Below, in pieces: positions 10,560-18,780 of a stretch of 64,000 bases of DNA. Both the position numbers and the translations under genes were made by a program. The stretch lies in assembly GCF_015158295.1 (NCBI RefSeq), contig NZ_JACDXV010000005.1, positions 186,001 through 250,000 on the forward strand. The letters run 5' to 3'. Origin of the DNA: Devosia faecipullorum (GTDB taxonomy: Bacteria; Pseudomonadota; Alphaproteobacteria; Rhizobiales; Devosiaceae). The notes under the pieces are model-generated. The model was given only the letters and a program-made list of their open reading frames with translations. It was not told where the DNA came from and searched no databases. The stretch's first letter is position 1; the number at the start of each line of letters is the position of its first letter.

Positions 10560-10642
10560 AAACAGTGCTGCGGAGTCGCCCGGCGGATATCGTTGACCAC
10601 CTGCTCGGCGGGCTTCTTCATCTTCGAGGTTTTCGTCATCAT
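10560..10642 (-). pseudogene. 5' fragment of an IS3-type transposase orfA
   Basis: Read leftward from an ATG-ATG at 10642, the frame gives MMTKTSKMKKPAEQVVNDI and then RRATPQH. This matches my memory of the N terminus of IS3-family OrfA proteins (the KxPAEQVVKxIRRxTRR type). The similarity stops within about five bases of the tadG stop codon, so the rest of the element has been lost. The 5' flank of the fragment (10641-10725) is the same terminal sequence found alone at 14400-14484. Confidence 0.5.
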
Positions 10643-10725
10643 TGTGGGTCTTTCGTCTTTCAGACGAGACCAGAATTCTGCCTAACGCCCAAACCAAATT
10701 CTGTGCCATGGGCGCGGACGCCGGA
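10641..10725. repeat. Insertion-sequence end, copy 1
   Basis: An 85-base segment (GGGTCTTTCGTCTTTCAGAC, then CCAGAATTCTG and later TGTGCCATGGGCGC) is repeated in the same orientation at 14400-14484 with about 80% identity by eye. Because it leads directly into a transposase start codon, I read it as the end of an IS element. Confidence 0.6.
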
Positions 10726-10796
10726 CCCCACCAACCACGCGCCGCCGGTCTCTGCTAGGGTCGACAGGTAGCCTCCCCGTCCTGCTATATGGCGAC

Positions 10797-11393
10797 ATGA
10801 GCACTCTTTATGCCCTGGCCGCCACGGCCACTGCCCAGCAGGAGATCAAGAAAAGTCGGTTCATTGCCATCGCCGGGGCCGTCGACAATGACGACGCAGC
10901 CAAGGCGTTTGTAGCGGCCCATGCCGATCCAGCGGCCAATCACAATTGCTGGGCGTGGCGGATCGGGCAAAGCTACCGTTTCAACGATGATGGCGAACCC
11001 AGCGGCACCGCAGGCAAGCCCATTTTGCAGGCCATTGACGGTCAGGCGCTGGATCGCGTCGCCGTCGTGGTCACACGCTGGTTTGGTGGTGTGCTGCTCG
11101 GCAGCGGCGGTCTCATCCGAGCCTATGGTGGCACCGCCGCCTTGTGCCTGCGCGATGCCGACAAGACCCCGTTGATCGACACCATACCCGCGGTGGTGAC
11201 GTGCGTATTTGGTGACTTGGCACTGCTGCAGGCGCGACTTAGCGCACAATCTGGCGTACAGATGCAGAGCTCCGCGTTCAACGACATTGGCGCCGAATGG
11301 TCTTTGTTGGTTCCACGTAGCGATGCGGACGCAGTGGCTCAGCTGGTAACCGACCTGACGAGCGGGCGCGCAACGCTGCGCTTTGTGAAATAA
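10797..11393 (+). CDS. YigZ/IMPACT family protein (UPF0029)
   Basis: A 198-residue member of the YigZ family, bacterial relatives of the eukaryotic IMPACT/YIH1 translational regulators; the molecular role in bacteria is unsettled. Landmarks are KKSRFIAIAG near the N terminus, AHADPAANHNCWAWRIG, the signature FNDDGEPSGTAGKPIL, and VVVTRWFGGVLLGSGGL. The C-terminal half is the usual ferredoxin-like DUF1949 domain. It lies between an IS relic and a luciferase-like oxidoreductase gene, 82 bases from the latter. Nothing links its function to its neighbours. Confidence 0.9.
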   Translation: MSTLYALAATATAQQEIKKSRFIAIAGAVDNDDAAKAFVAAHADPAANHNCWAWRIGQSYRFNDDGEPSGTAGKPILQAIDGQALDRVAVVVTRWFGGVLLGSGGLIRAYGGTAALCLRDADKTPLIDTIPAVVTCVFGDLALLQARLSAQSGVQMQSSAFNDIGAEWSLLVPRSDADAVAQLVTDLTSGRATLRFVK

Positions 11394-11475
11394 GGGCGAT
11401 AGGTCGCAGCCGGTCCGTTGGCCATGCGCAAAGCCAACCCCTACATTCGGCAACTGACGCAGGAGCCTCGTCCAT

Positions 11476-12480
11476 ATGGAAATTTCAATTGTCGATGTCT
11501 GCCCGACTCCGGTCGACGGTGATCAATCGCGGGCATTTGCCAATGCGGTTGAGCTGGCGCAGCGCGCCGAGGTCCTTGGCTTCAAGCGCTACTGGGTGGC
11601 AGAGCATCACGGATCGGCCTCCACGGCCTCGCAGGCGCCGGAGATCTTGATTGCGCATCTGGCGGCGCAGACCAGCAGGATCCGCATCGGTTCTGGCGCG
11701 GTGCTGCTAAACCACTACAGCCCGCTTAAGGTGGCGGAGCAATTCAGGACATTGCACGCGCTCTATCCGGGTCGCATTGATCTGGGTATCGGCCGGGCCT
11801 TTGCCGGGCCGGTGGCCGACGTGGCACTGATGCGCCATCGCGACGGCAAGCGGGCGGACGACTACCCCGAGCAGGTGTTCGAGCTGTTGTCGTGGATCAA
11901 AAACGCCATGCCGGCCGACCACCCCTTCGCCAAGGTGGCGATTGCGCCCGACGTACCGGGCGCGCCGGAGCCGTTGCTGCTGGGGTCCAGCCAGTCCAGC
12001 CCGCTTTTGGCAGCCCAGCTTGGCCTGGCCTATGTGTTTGCCGGCTTTATCTCGCCGGATGGCGCGGCCTCTGCCATTCGCAATTACCGCCAGCGATTTC
12101 AACCCTCGGCTCTGGTTGGCCTCGAGCGGCCGCACACCATGTTGGCCATCCATGTCGTATGCGCCGACACCATCGCGGAAGCCGAGCGCCAGGCCATGCC
12201 CGTGCGGCATATGTATGCGCAATTGTCGGAAGGCAAATTTGCTCAGCGTCTCGCTACTCCCGACGAAGCGATTGCCCATTTCGGCGGCGTTATCCGTGCT
12301 GAAGATGGTGCCTGGCCCCGCTTCGTAATTGGCGACCCGGCGCGCGTGGCATCTATGATCGGCCGAATGATCGAGGAAACCCAGCCGGACGAGCTGATGA
12401 TCCAGGACCTGATCACGGACCACCACGCCCGCTGCCGCTCACATGAATTGCTGGCCGGCGTTTTTGCTGACCGGCAATGA
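11476..12480 (+). CDS. LLM-class flavin-dependent oxidoreductase (MsnO8-like)
   Basis: A 334-residue bacterial luciferase-like monooxygenase with a TIM-barrel fold using reduced FMN. The N terminus (SIVDVCPTPVDGDQSRAFANAVELA) and the segments RYWVAEHHG, RIRIGSGAVLLNHYSPLKVAEQF and DLGIGRAFAG are typical of the MsnO8/alkanal-like subgroup, which is common in Proteobacteria and mostly of unknown substrate. The start at 11476 has GGAG about nine bases upstream. It probably forms a two-gene unit with the YigZ gene, 82 bases upstream. No partner flavin reductase is nearby. Confidence 0.9.
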   Translation: MEISIVDVCPTPVDGDQSRAFANAVELAQRAEVLGFKRYWVAEHHGSASTASQAPEILIAHLAAQTSRIRIGSGAVLLNHYSPLKVAEQFRTLHALYPGRIDLGIGRAFAGPVADVALMRHRDGKRADDYPEQVFELLSWIKNAMPADHPFAKVAIAPDVPGAPEPLLLGSSQSSPLLAAQLGLAYVFAGFISPDGAASAIRNYRQRFQPSALVGLERPHTMLAIHVVCADTIAEAERQAMPVRHMYAQLSEGKFAQRLATPDEAIAHFGGVIRAEDGAWPRFVIGDPARVASMIGRMIEETQPDELMIQDLITDHHARCRSHELLAGVFADRQ

Positions 12481-12958
12481 ACCAAGGGGAGCAAGAATCG
12501 ACCTTGGCCGCGCCAGCGTCTTATTGACGATCCACGCGATGAACGCGCAAACGATCTAAACAATGAATATGGCTAGGGCGAACGGCACCGGCCCGCTGCC
12601 CAGGTTGACCGCCCCTGCCCCGGTCAGTAATTCGGGCTACGCATGATGGTCATGGCCACATCGAACGTCCTACCCGCCAGAGGCCCGCGCTCTCGTTGCA
12701 GCTCCATGTTTCGTCTTCGTCTTGCCGTTTCTGTTCTTTCTGCTTCAGCAGCAACTTCGGAACTGTAGGAGTTGAGCAGTCACTTTCCGGCGCAGGCTTT
12801 CATTGCGGTGATCGACCTCGAAGCATGAATTCAATCGCGCTTATGGTGCGGGCGGGGCTTCGGCGCTTTCAAACGCCCTCACGATGGGAGCGATGGCGAC
12901 AAAAATGCGGTCGGCTGTCTCCCGCAGCGATGCTGCGCGGGGTAGCAGTTCCAAGGGC
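12481..12958. other. Gene-poor region, probable relic DNA
   Basis: About 480 bases of lower GC content and mixed reading frames, with no convincing gene on either strand. A leftward frame over 12841-12958 translates to LRETADRIFVAIAPIVRAF and could be the tail of a lost gene, but it has no start of its own and no family I recognise. Confidence 0.4.
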
Positions 12959-13186
12959 CTAAACCTTCGATCTGCGCCACCCTGCCGCTCGAGCCTCGGC
13001 TTCTGTGCAAAACCAGCGTTCACCATGCGATGACTGGATGCTCGTCTCGTCATAATATTTCTGCCCCGGCACATGGTAGATGCGCTCGCCGCGTGTGCTG
13101 ACATTGCCTTTGATATTGCAGGTTTGTGCGTAAGCCGGCGTTGCCAGCAGGACAGAGGCAACCGTCGCCAGAACAAGCTTATTCAT
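12959..13186 (-). CDS. Small secreted protein with a sunset domain
   Basis: A 75-residue protein starting MNKLVLATVASVLLATPAYA, a clear signal peptide cleaved after the Ala-Tyr-Ala motif. The mature part is essentially one sunset domain: CNIKGNVSTRGERIYHVPGQ, KYYDETSI, then GERWFCTEAEARAAGWRRS, with the paired cysteines and Trp typical of the family. The domain is often found next to nucleases or on small secreted proteins; its role is unclear. The ATG at 13186 has GGGAG upstream; an in-frame ATG at 13219 would put residues ahead of the signal peptide. A decayed relative lies about 1 kb away, beyond the porin gene. Confidence 0.85.
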   Translation of the reverse strand: MNKLVLATVASVLLATPAYAQTCNIKGNVSTRGERIYHVPGQKYYDETSIQSSHGERWFCTEAEARAAGWRRSKV

Positions 13187-13201
13187 ATGGCTCCCAACTT
13201 T

Positions 13202-13233
13202 AAGAAAGCCCCGAAGCACTAGATCTCCGGGGC
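13202..13233 (-). terminator. Probable intrinsic terminator after the porin gene
   Basis: Read leftward, GCCCCGGAG, an eight-base loop and CTTCGGGGC form a nine-pair stem followed by TTTCTT. It lies 26 bases after the porin stop and just upstream of the sunset gene start, so the two leftward genes are probably transcribed separately. Confidence 0.65.
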
Positions 13234-13258
13234 CAAGTTCTGCTGGCTTCGAACCTGC

Positions 13259-13927
13259 CTAGAACTTGAAGCTGACGCCGGCGCGAAGTGTGCCGAAATT
13301 CATCTTGGTGTCGATACCGCCGGGCCGATTGTTGGCGTGATAATTCCTCGTGCCCAGGTCTGTGTAGAGATACTCGGCGCGCAGGATCATGTTATCCGTG
13401 ACCGCATATTCAGCACCCGCACCGATTGTCCATCCGAAATGGGTCTGACGATCAGTTGTATCGGTAGGTGGCGCAAAGATGTTGAAAGTGCCGGTGCCAA
13501 AGCCGATGCCGCCAGTCACATACGGGAGGAAGCGGTCAACCGGCAGACCAACACGAGCACGAACGGAGCCGTAATTTTCGAGGCGAACGGTAGAAATCAC
13601 ACCGAAAGCGGTATCAATGAAATGCACGTCGCTGAGGCTGAAATCCGCTTCTGCACCGAGTACGAAGCCGCCGAAGTCATGATTATAGCCGGCGTGGACG
13701 CCGCCAACTATGCCTCTGGCATCAAATGAAGCGGCGCCTGGTCCTGCGGTGAAATCTGCTTTGCCCCAGCCATGGCCAACATCGGCACCGGCATAAAACC
13801 CGGTCCAGCTAAAGGTCGGTGCGTAGGTTGCAATCGGCTGCGGCTGAAACACAACAAGATCGGCAGCCTGGACACTAATCGTGGAAGTGAGCGCGGCAAC
13901 GGTAAGCGCTGAAATTGTACGGATCAT
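13259..13927 (-). CDS. Outer-membrane beta-barrel protein (Omp25/31-like)
   Basis: A 222-residue outer-membrane protein with a signal peptide (MIRTISALTVAALTSTISVQA, length 21) followed by ADLVVFQPQP and the family opening FSWTGFYAGADVGHGWGK. Alternating aromatic strands (FVLGAEADFSLSD, LRAEYLYTDLG) and the terminal GVSFKF with final Phe, the BamA recognition signal, support an eight-stranded barrel. Omp25/31-like proteins are abundant Hyphomicrobiales envelope proteins. I start at 13927, where AGGGGGG lies six bases upstream; an ATG at 13957 lacks a ribosome site. It has its own terminator downstream. Confidence 0.9.
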   Translation of the reverse strand: MIRTISALTVAALTSTISVQAADLVVFQPQPIATYAPTFSWTGFYAGADVGHGWGKADFTAGPGAASFDARGIVGGVHAGYNHDFGGFVLGAEADFSLSDVHFIDTAFGVISTVRLENYGSVRARVGLPVDRFLPYVTGGIGFGTGTFNIFAPPTDTTDRQTHFGWTIGAGAEYAVTDNMILRAEYLYTDLGTRNYHANNRPGGIDTKMNFGTLRAGVSFKF

Positions 13928-14082
13928 AATAGCCCCCCTGGAAATTGATCTGATCAAAAGAGCGTCTGAAATAAAAGCAGAGTCAAGTCGTGCATAATTT
14001 GAAATGCTTTTGATTTTCAGTGAGTTGCCGATAGATCACAGGATTTTTGTTAACCATATGCATTGGTGCAGTGCCAATATTC

Positions 14083-14200
14083 AGACCCCCGAAGGCCTAC
14101 AGCCTGCCGCTCGAGCCACAGCCTTCGAGCAAAACCAGCGCTCGCCACTGCTGATGTTGAATTGCCCTTGATGTCGCAATCGGCCAGGCCGAATTGGCCA
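14083..14200 (-). pseudogene. Decayed second copy of the sunset-domain gene
   Basis: Leftward translation gives CDIKGN in one frame and then ISSGERWFCSKAVARAAGC in another. These match the beginning (CNIKGN) and end (GERWFCTEAEARAAGW) of the intact protein at 12959-13186. The middle of the domain, about 20 codons including the YHVPG and YYD segments, is deleted, and the frame is shifted at the junction. A degraded signal peptide may precede it (14200-14290). Confidence 0.75.
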
Positions 14201-14399
14201 ACTGCCTGGGCTATCGAGGCGCCGTGGCCTGGCACCGTTGCGATATAAACGCCGGCAAATCCAAGGCCAGCAAGAACTATCTCCGCCTGCCAGAAGGGTA
14301 GTGCCCGCTATGCGCTTGCCTAGGCCCACCCCATTGGGGGCGTCGAACCGCATGGAGATTTGTATCGTTGCGCTGGGTCTATCGGAATGTCACGTCGTC

Positions 14400-14484
14400 A
14401 TTCCGGGTCTTTCGTCTTTCAGACGCGGCCAGAATTCTGTCTAAAGATCACATCAAATTCGGTGCCATGGGCGCTGATGACGGA
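14400..14484. repeat. Insertion-sequence end, copy 2 (orphan)
   Basis: Direct repeat of 10641-10725. Read leftward it runs from TGGCACCGAATTTG through AGACAGAATTCTGG and the TCTGAAAGACGAAAGACCCG segment to an ATG, but the codons after it (ACG ACG TGA) stop at once. No transposase coding sequence remains here. Confidence 0.6.
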
Positions 14485-14610
14485 CGGCCCCGAATGCTAC
14501 AGCTTTGCCTCCAACTGGCTTGCCGCCGAGCCCGGCATCACGTGGTACTGCCCGCCTTGCGCACCACATGATCGACGCCTTGCCAGACGAGAAAATAGTG
14601 GTGGTCACCA

Positions 14611-17600
14611 CTACATTCCCAATTGATCCAGCAGACCTCGTAGCGGGTCATTTCCGCGTTCATCAGTATCGGGCGTAACCTGCGGAGCAATGAGATCAAT
14701 CGGCTGCTGCGTCTGGGTCGGCGGTGCGGGTAGTGGTGCTGGTGCAAAGACCGGTCCACGCGGGTCTGACCTGGGGAGGGGCACAGCCTGAGACGGCGCC
14801 TGAACCGGGACGGCCGGCGCAGCGTCCTCCGCCGGTGGTCGCTGCCCCAACACGCCCCCGATCAGCCCATTCAACAGGGACTCACCGGAGGATTGCCCGT
14901 CGGTGCCTGCCGGAACCTGACCGCCGGCAAATTGCCCGATGAGGTCCGTAACGGCGCCCCCTGCCATTGTGCCTGGTTCCCCATTGAGCACACCATCCAA
15001 CCCGCCCAGCGCATTGGAAGCCTCTTCGGCCAATCCGCCGACACCAATGCCCAACTGCGATATGGCTGCCAAGGCGCGGTTGGGATCGGCGAGAAGCGCC
15101 GACAGGTCGGGATAGATGGCCGGACCAGACAACGGGCCTTTCACCAGAATGGGCATGCCAAGCCCGGACACGTCGAAATCGCTCCCCTGTCCATCCAGCG
15201 AAGCAACCACGCGGGGGTCGAGGCGCATGTCTATGGCCTGGGCCGCGATATCGAAATCGCCGGAGCCGCTCATGCGCACGAAGGGGCCTAGCAGGCGGAT
15301 ATCGCTTACCGTGCCTACCCCGCCCTGAATATCTGCCGCCACTGAGAACTCGGTGAATTCAGTCTTCGCCTCGCTATCGGGACTATAACCGGCGACGAGC
15401 AGCGACTGCACATTGCGCACCAGCCCCGCCACGTCGATGCCGCGCAGGGCGCCATCGTTGAAAACCAGCGCCACCGGGCCGCGCAGCGAGCGCGCGAAAA
15501 CCTGGCTATCGGCACCGGCGCCGGATACTTCAATGTTGGCCTTGAGCGTGCCCTCTATGTTCCGGAAGCCCGCGGCCGCCGTCAGCAGCGGCAGGGCCTG
15601 CACATTTTCCAGCGCGGCAACGAGATCGATGGATGCAACGTCGCCGGCGCCATTGGCCGTAGCATTGGCCGAGACGACACCGTCATAGAATCCAGCCGGC
15701 GGGAGGCTGAGCTTGGCAACGCCCTCGGCAACCGACAACGTGGCCGCCACCGGGCCCGCTTTGACCTTGCCATAGCCAAGCTGATTGGCGGTGAGCTGTA
15801 TGTCGGCATTGAACAGCCGCAATGCGGAAAGGTCGATTGCCGAAGGGGCCGATGGCGCCGGCGCCGATTCTGCATTCTCGCCACCGACCAGCGTGGCGAA
15901 GTCCAACTCATCCACCGAAAGCGCGGCCTTGATCACAGGCTTGCCAGCCATTGATACCGACATCGAGCCGTTGGCCCGAATATCGTCGAGGCGGATCGCG
16001 GCATCACTCATGGCAAACTGGTCACCATTGACCGAAATTCCGCCGATGAAGGCAAACTGACCAATCGGCGCATCGATCGTTTGGCCCAGCCAGCGCATCA
16101 CCCGGTTGAGCGACGGGGCAGAGATATCGGCCTTTCCAGAAACCTGACCGGCCGGCGTGAGCGTGCCCGCAAAGCTGGCATTGAGGGGCTGGGACTGGAG
16201 ATTGACGGCGATAGTGTTGGGCTGCTCCCAGAGCAGGTCGGACGCCGTCAGCGACGCGGTGAAACTGACCGGCTCGCCATTCCATCGCGCCGAACCAGAT
16301 ACAGTCAATGGCTGGCGAATGTCTTCGATCGTTACGCGGGCCTCAAGCGTGTCGACCACGCCCGCCCCGGGGCCAGCCACCGATTCCAGTTGCGGCGCAA
16401 TCAACCTGCCCCCGGCGATGGAGGCACTCCCCCGCAGATTGAGTGAATTCCGGATCGACACCGCGTTCATGCCGCTGAAGGCATATTGAAGCTCGGACGA
16501 CAGGCTCCCGGTCAGCGGCGCTCCCTGCCCCGCCAGTGCAACGAGGTGCGCAATATCGATAGAGGTCAGATTGAGCGAGCCGCTCGAGATGGCCGGCACG
16601 GCATTGGCGTCAAGGGCCAGACTGGCGAGAAGCTTGCCGCCAGCAATATCGGTGGAGTCCAGTGTAGCGAGGAGCCGGGCGTTCTGCAGCTGCGCCGCAA
16701 TGACGACATCGCGGGCAATGGCGTCCCCCACTGCGATGGACTGGGCGTATAGCTCCACATCCGCATTCAGTGCCTGCAGCACCGAGAGGTCCAGCTCGCC
16801 CATAGCGGCATCACCCGGCACTGCGGCGTTCTTATCCGCTGCCTCGCCTGGTGCGAAATCTGCATAGGCCAGAGCGCCGGCCTTGATCCGGGCAATGATG
16901 GATGGCTTGTCACCGGGCACATAGCTGGCATCCAGCAACATCTTCTGGCCGGCGCTGGCAATTTCGCCGCCGGCAATGCGATAGCTGCCATCTCCCGCCA
17001 ACTGAATGCTTCCCGCGGCACTGATATCAGCCAGCGCTGGATGCGGAGGCTTGCTGGTTTTGGCGGAGAGGGAAAAGCTGGCTGGATGGCGAGCAAGCAG
17101 ATCCTGCAATGACCCGATATCGGCGGCAATTTCCATCCTGTTGCCATTGAACATGGCCGAAGCGACGAGAGAGGCCGGCTTGGCGATGCCAGGAACGGAA
17201 AGCTTGAGATCAATGGAGCTGGCCACCTGTTCGATGTTTTCGCCGCTTATCCTGGCGACCTCGCCATCGGTGACCAGGACATGATCGATCGACAATCGTT
17301 GGAGATAGGAGGCGATGACTTCGAAAATGTCGTCGTCTGGTGGGACCGACTGTGGTTGCGCTGAAACACCTGCATCCACGCCATCCGCCAGGACGATCCT
17401 CGGGCTTCTCAGTTCGATGCCGGTGATCCGAACCTGGCTGGACAAGAGCGTGAGGGGCGCCACCGAGGCGACAGAACGCGCCGCGGTGACCGAAATGGCG
17501 CCATCGGCGGCCCGGTAGGCAAAGTCTTCAACCACGATGCCGAAATCAGGGAACACTGAAAAGTGGATCGGCCCGTTAAGCTCGATCTCTGCCGACGACG

Positions 17601-17724
17601 CTTCGGACAATTGATGGGCGATGGCCGTTCTCAGGGCGCCGGAATTGACCGCAAAGGGCAACAGAAACACCAGCCCAACAAGTGCGAGCACCACAATTGC
17701 CACGGCTAAAGCAGCTTTTTTCAC
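14611..17724 (-). CDS. AsmA family protein
   Basis: A 1037-residue inner-membrane-anchored protein of the AsmA/TamB-like group. Residues 5-27 (AALAVAIVVLALVGLVFLLPFAV) form the N-terminal anchor. The AsmA start follows (IAHQLSEASSAEIELNGPIHFSVFP), then long beta-rich repeats, and near residue 800-880 the AsmA_2 part (GSGDFDIAAQAIDMRLDPRV). The last about 110 residues are Pro/Gln/Ala-rich and probably disordered. AsmA proteins span the periplasm and are linked to outer-membrane biogenesis and phospholipid transport. It is a single-gene unit, with GGAGG just before the ATG. Confidence 0.92.
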   Translation of the reverse strand: MKKAALAVAIVVLALVGLVFLLPFAVNSGALRTAIAHQLSEASSAEIELNGPIHFSVFPDFGIVVEDFAYRAADGAISVTAARSVASVAPLTLLSSQVRITGIELRSPRIVLADGVDAGVSAQPQSVPPDDDIFEVIASYLQRLSIDHVLVTDGEVARISGENIEQVASSIDLKLSVPGIAKPASLVASAMFNGNRMEIAADIGSLQDLLARHPASFSLSAKTSKPPHPALADISAAGSIQLAGDGSYRIAGGEIASAGQKMLLDASYVPGDKPSIIARIKAGALAYADFAPGEAADKNAAVPGDAAMGELDLSVLQALNADVELYAQSIAVGDAIARDVVIAAQLQNARLLATLDSTDIAGGKLLASLALDANAVPAISSGSLNLTSIDIAHLVALAGQGAPLTGSLSSELQYAFSGMNAVSIRNSLNLRGSASIAGGRLIAPQLESVAGPGAGVVDTLEARVTIEDIRQPLTVSGSARWNGEPVSFTASLTASDLLWEQPNTIAVNLQSQPLNASFAGTLTPAGQVSGKADISAPSLNRVMRWLGQTIDAPIGQFAFIGGISVNGDQFAMSDAAIRLDDIRANGSMSVSMAGKPVIKAALSVDELDFATLVGGENAESAPAPSAPSAIDLSALRLFNADIQLTANQLGYGKVKAGPVAATLSVAEGVAKLSLPPAGFYDGVVSANATANGAGDVASIDLVAALENVQALPLLTAAAGFRNIEGTLKANIEVSGAGADSQVFARSLRGPVALVFNDGALRGIDVAGLVRNVQSLLVAGYSPDSEAKTEFTEFSVAADIQGGVGTVSDIRLLGPFVRMSGSGDFDIAAQAIDMRLDPRVVASLDGQGSDFDVSGLGMPILVKGPLSGPAIYPDLSALLADPNRALAAISQLGIGVGGLAEEASNALGGLDGVLNGEPGTMAGGAVTDLIGQFAGGQVPAGTDGQSSGESLLNGLIGGVLGQRPPAEDAAPAVPVQAPSQAVPLPRSDPRGPVFAPAPLPAPPTQTQQPIDLIAPQVTPDTDERGNDPLRGLLDQLGM

Positions 17725-18412
17725 GCCGGAGCCTCCTGAAGTTCAGGCCGTAAACAAGGCCATCAGTCCCCCATCCGACGGCCGCCGAATCACAATGAGC
17801 CTTCAGCACTACCGGAAACACTGTTGGAACTCGTTAACCATGCTCGCGAGCTTCAGAATTCGTGTGCTTTGCTGCGATGCGTGAACAATGGGCTGCGCAC
17901 GACAGTCCACGCCCACGGCCTTCAGGGATCTCTCCAGCATTTTCCGGTCTTGGGTGGGCGAGAGAAAGGCGAATGCCCGCGCATCATAGCTCTCGTCGCC
18001 CCAGGCCTTGAAAAAAGACCGAAATCGCAAAGGAGCTTCGCGACGGTAAAAGGCAAAGAAGGCGCCGCCAACGCAGACGCTGTATCGCGCCATTGCCCAC
18101 GCCTGGATGGTGGAACTCAAGACCCGGCGCGGGATGCGCCCAAGCCGGATGATGATCGAAGGACAGTTTGGTATGCGGCGGTCTTACGGCTTTATGGACC
18201 ACCCTGCATTCCCCGCGGCGCTCCGCGACCTCGAGCGACTTATCGCTCCTGGCACTGGAAGCGATGGGGACCGAGCGTTCATCGATTCATCAACCGTCAA
18301 CGGAGAGAGCGCTAGGGTGAATTCAACCGCTCGCGGCAACCCATGCAAGGACAGAGCACGATGCCATGCTGGGATGAAATCGAATACACAATAAGTTTCA
18401 GGGGGGAAGAAA
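17725..18412. other. Low-GC intergenic region between asmA and tRNA-His
   Basis: About 690 bases. It contains the asmA promoter region and one weak leftward frame listed separately (17809-18120). Third-position GC is low in every frame compared with neighbours, which suggests foreign or decaying DNA. Confidence 0.4.
17809..18120 (-). CDS. Possible small protein, 103 aa, unknown
   Basis: The frame translates to a well-mixed protein sequence including FYRREAPLRFRSFFKAWGDE and SLKAVGVDCRAQPIVHASQQ, without stops, repeats or membrane segments. Codon use (CGT, GCT, CCT, TTT, TTG) is unlike the rest of the window, so it is either foreign or not a gene. The start could be 18120 or the ATG at 18093; neither has a good ribosome site. 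I recognise no family. Treat as doubtful. Confidence 0.25.
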   Translation of the reverse strand: MSSTIQAWAMARYSVCVGGAFFAFYRREAPLRFRSFFKAWGDESYDARAFAFLSPTQDRKMLERSLKAVGVDCRAQPIVHASQQSTRILKLASMVNEFQQCFR

Positions 18413-18489
18413 TGGTACCGCCTCCCCGGATTGAACGGGGGACCTCTAGATCCACAATCTAGCGCTCTAACCAACTGAGCTAAGGCGGC
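18413..18489 (-). tRNA. tRNA-His (GTG), alphaproteobacterial type
   Basis: The 77-nt cloverleaf is complete: acceptor GCCGCCT / AGGCGGT, D arm AGCTCAGTTGGTTAGAGC, anticodon stem CTAGA / TCTAG with loop TTGTGGA (anticodon GTG), T arm CCCCCGTTCAATCCGGGG, encoded CCA at 18413-18415. The base before G1 is T, so no G-1 is encoded. Position 72 is T (a G1-U72 pair) and the discriminator is A73. That is the known non-canonical tRNA-His of alphaproteobacteria, matched by the hisS product in this window. Confidence 0.95.
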
Positions 18490-18780
18490 AGCAGCGTCAG
18501 GGGCGGCGCAGGGCGGCCCCGAAAACGGGCGGAACATAGGTCGAGATGAACGCCATGACAAGCACCGATTTTACCCTGTGGACATGAGGGGCAAAGTGGT
18601 CGCCGGCAAGGGCCGGTTGGCCCTGTGGGACTTAACCATGCCGGGCAATGGCGCGCCAGGGCGGCGCTGTCGGGCTGGATTCGCCGAACCCGTCACTATA
18701 TTGAAGAACACTTGAGGAACTCCCCGTGATCTGTGCCGATCTGGCACAGGTGGAGCGCCGCCAGCGGAAACAGATTATCG

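Larger units (their letters stand above)
13928..14610. other. Intergenic region with relics, no intact gene
   Basis: This 680-base gap holds the AT-rich porin promoter region (about 13930-14050), a decayed sunset-domain gene and an orphan insertion-sequence end. Near 14500-14600 frames such as GDHHYFLVWQGVDHVV (leftward) look protein-like but are not traceable to a family. GC content is visibly lower than in flanking genes. Confidence 0.5.

Noticed and set aside
12841..13176. Leftward 111-codon frame overlapping the sunset gene
   Set aside because: The overlapped part is a shifted reading of the sunset gene and the remainder has no start or homology.
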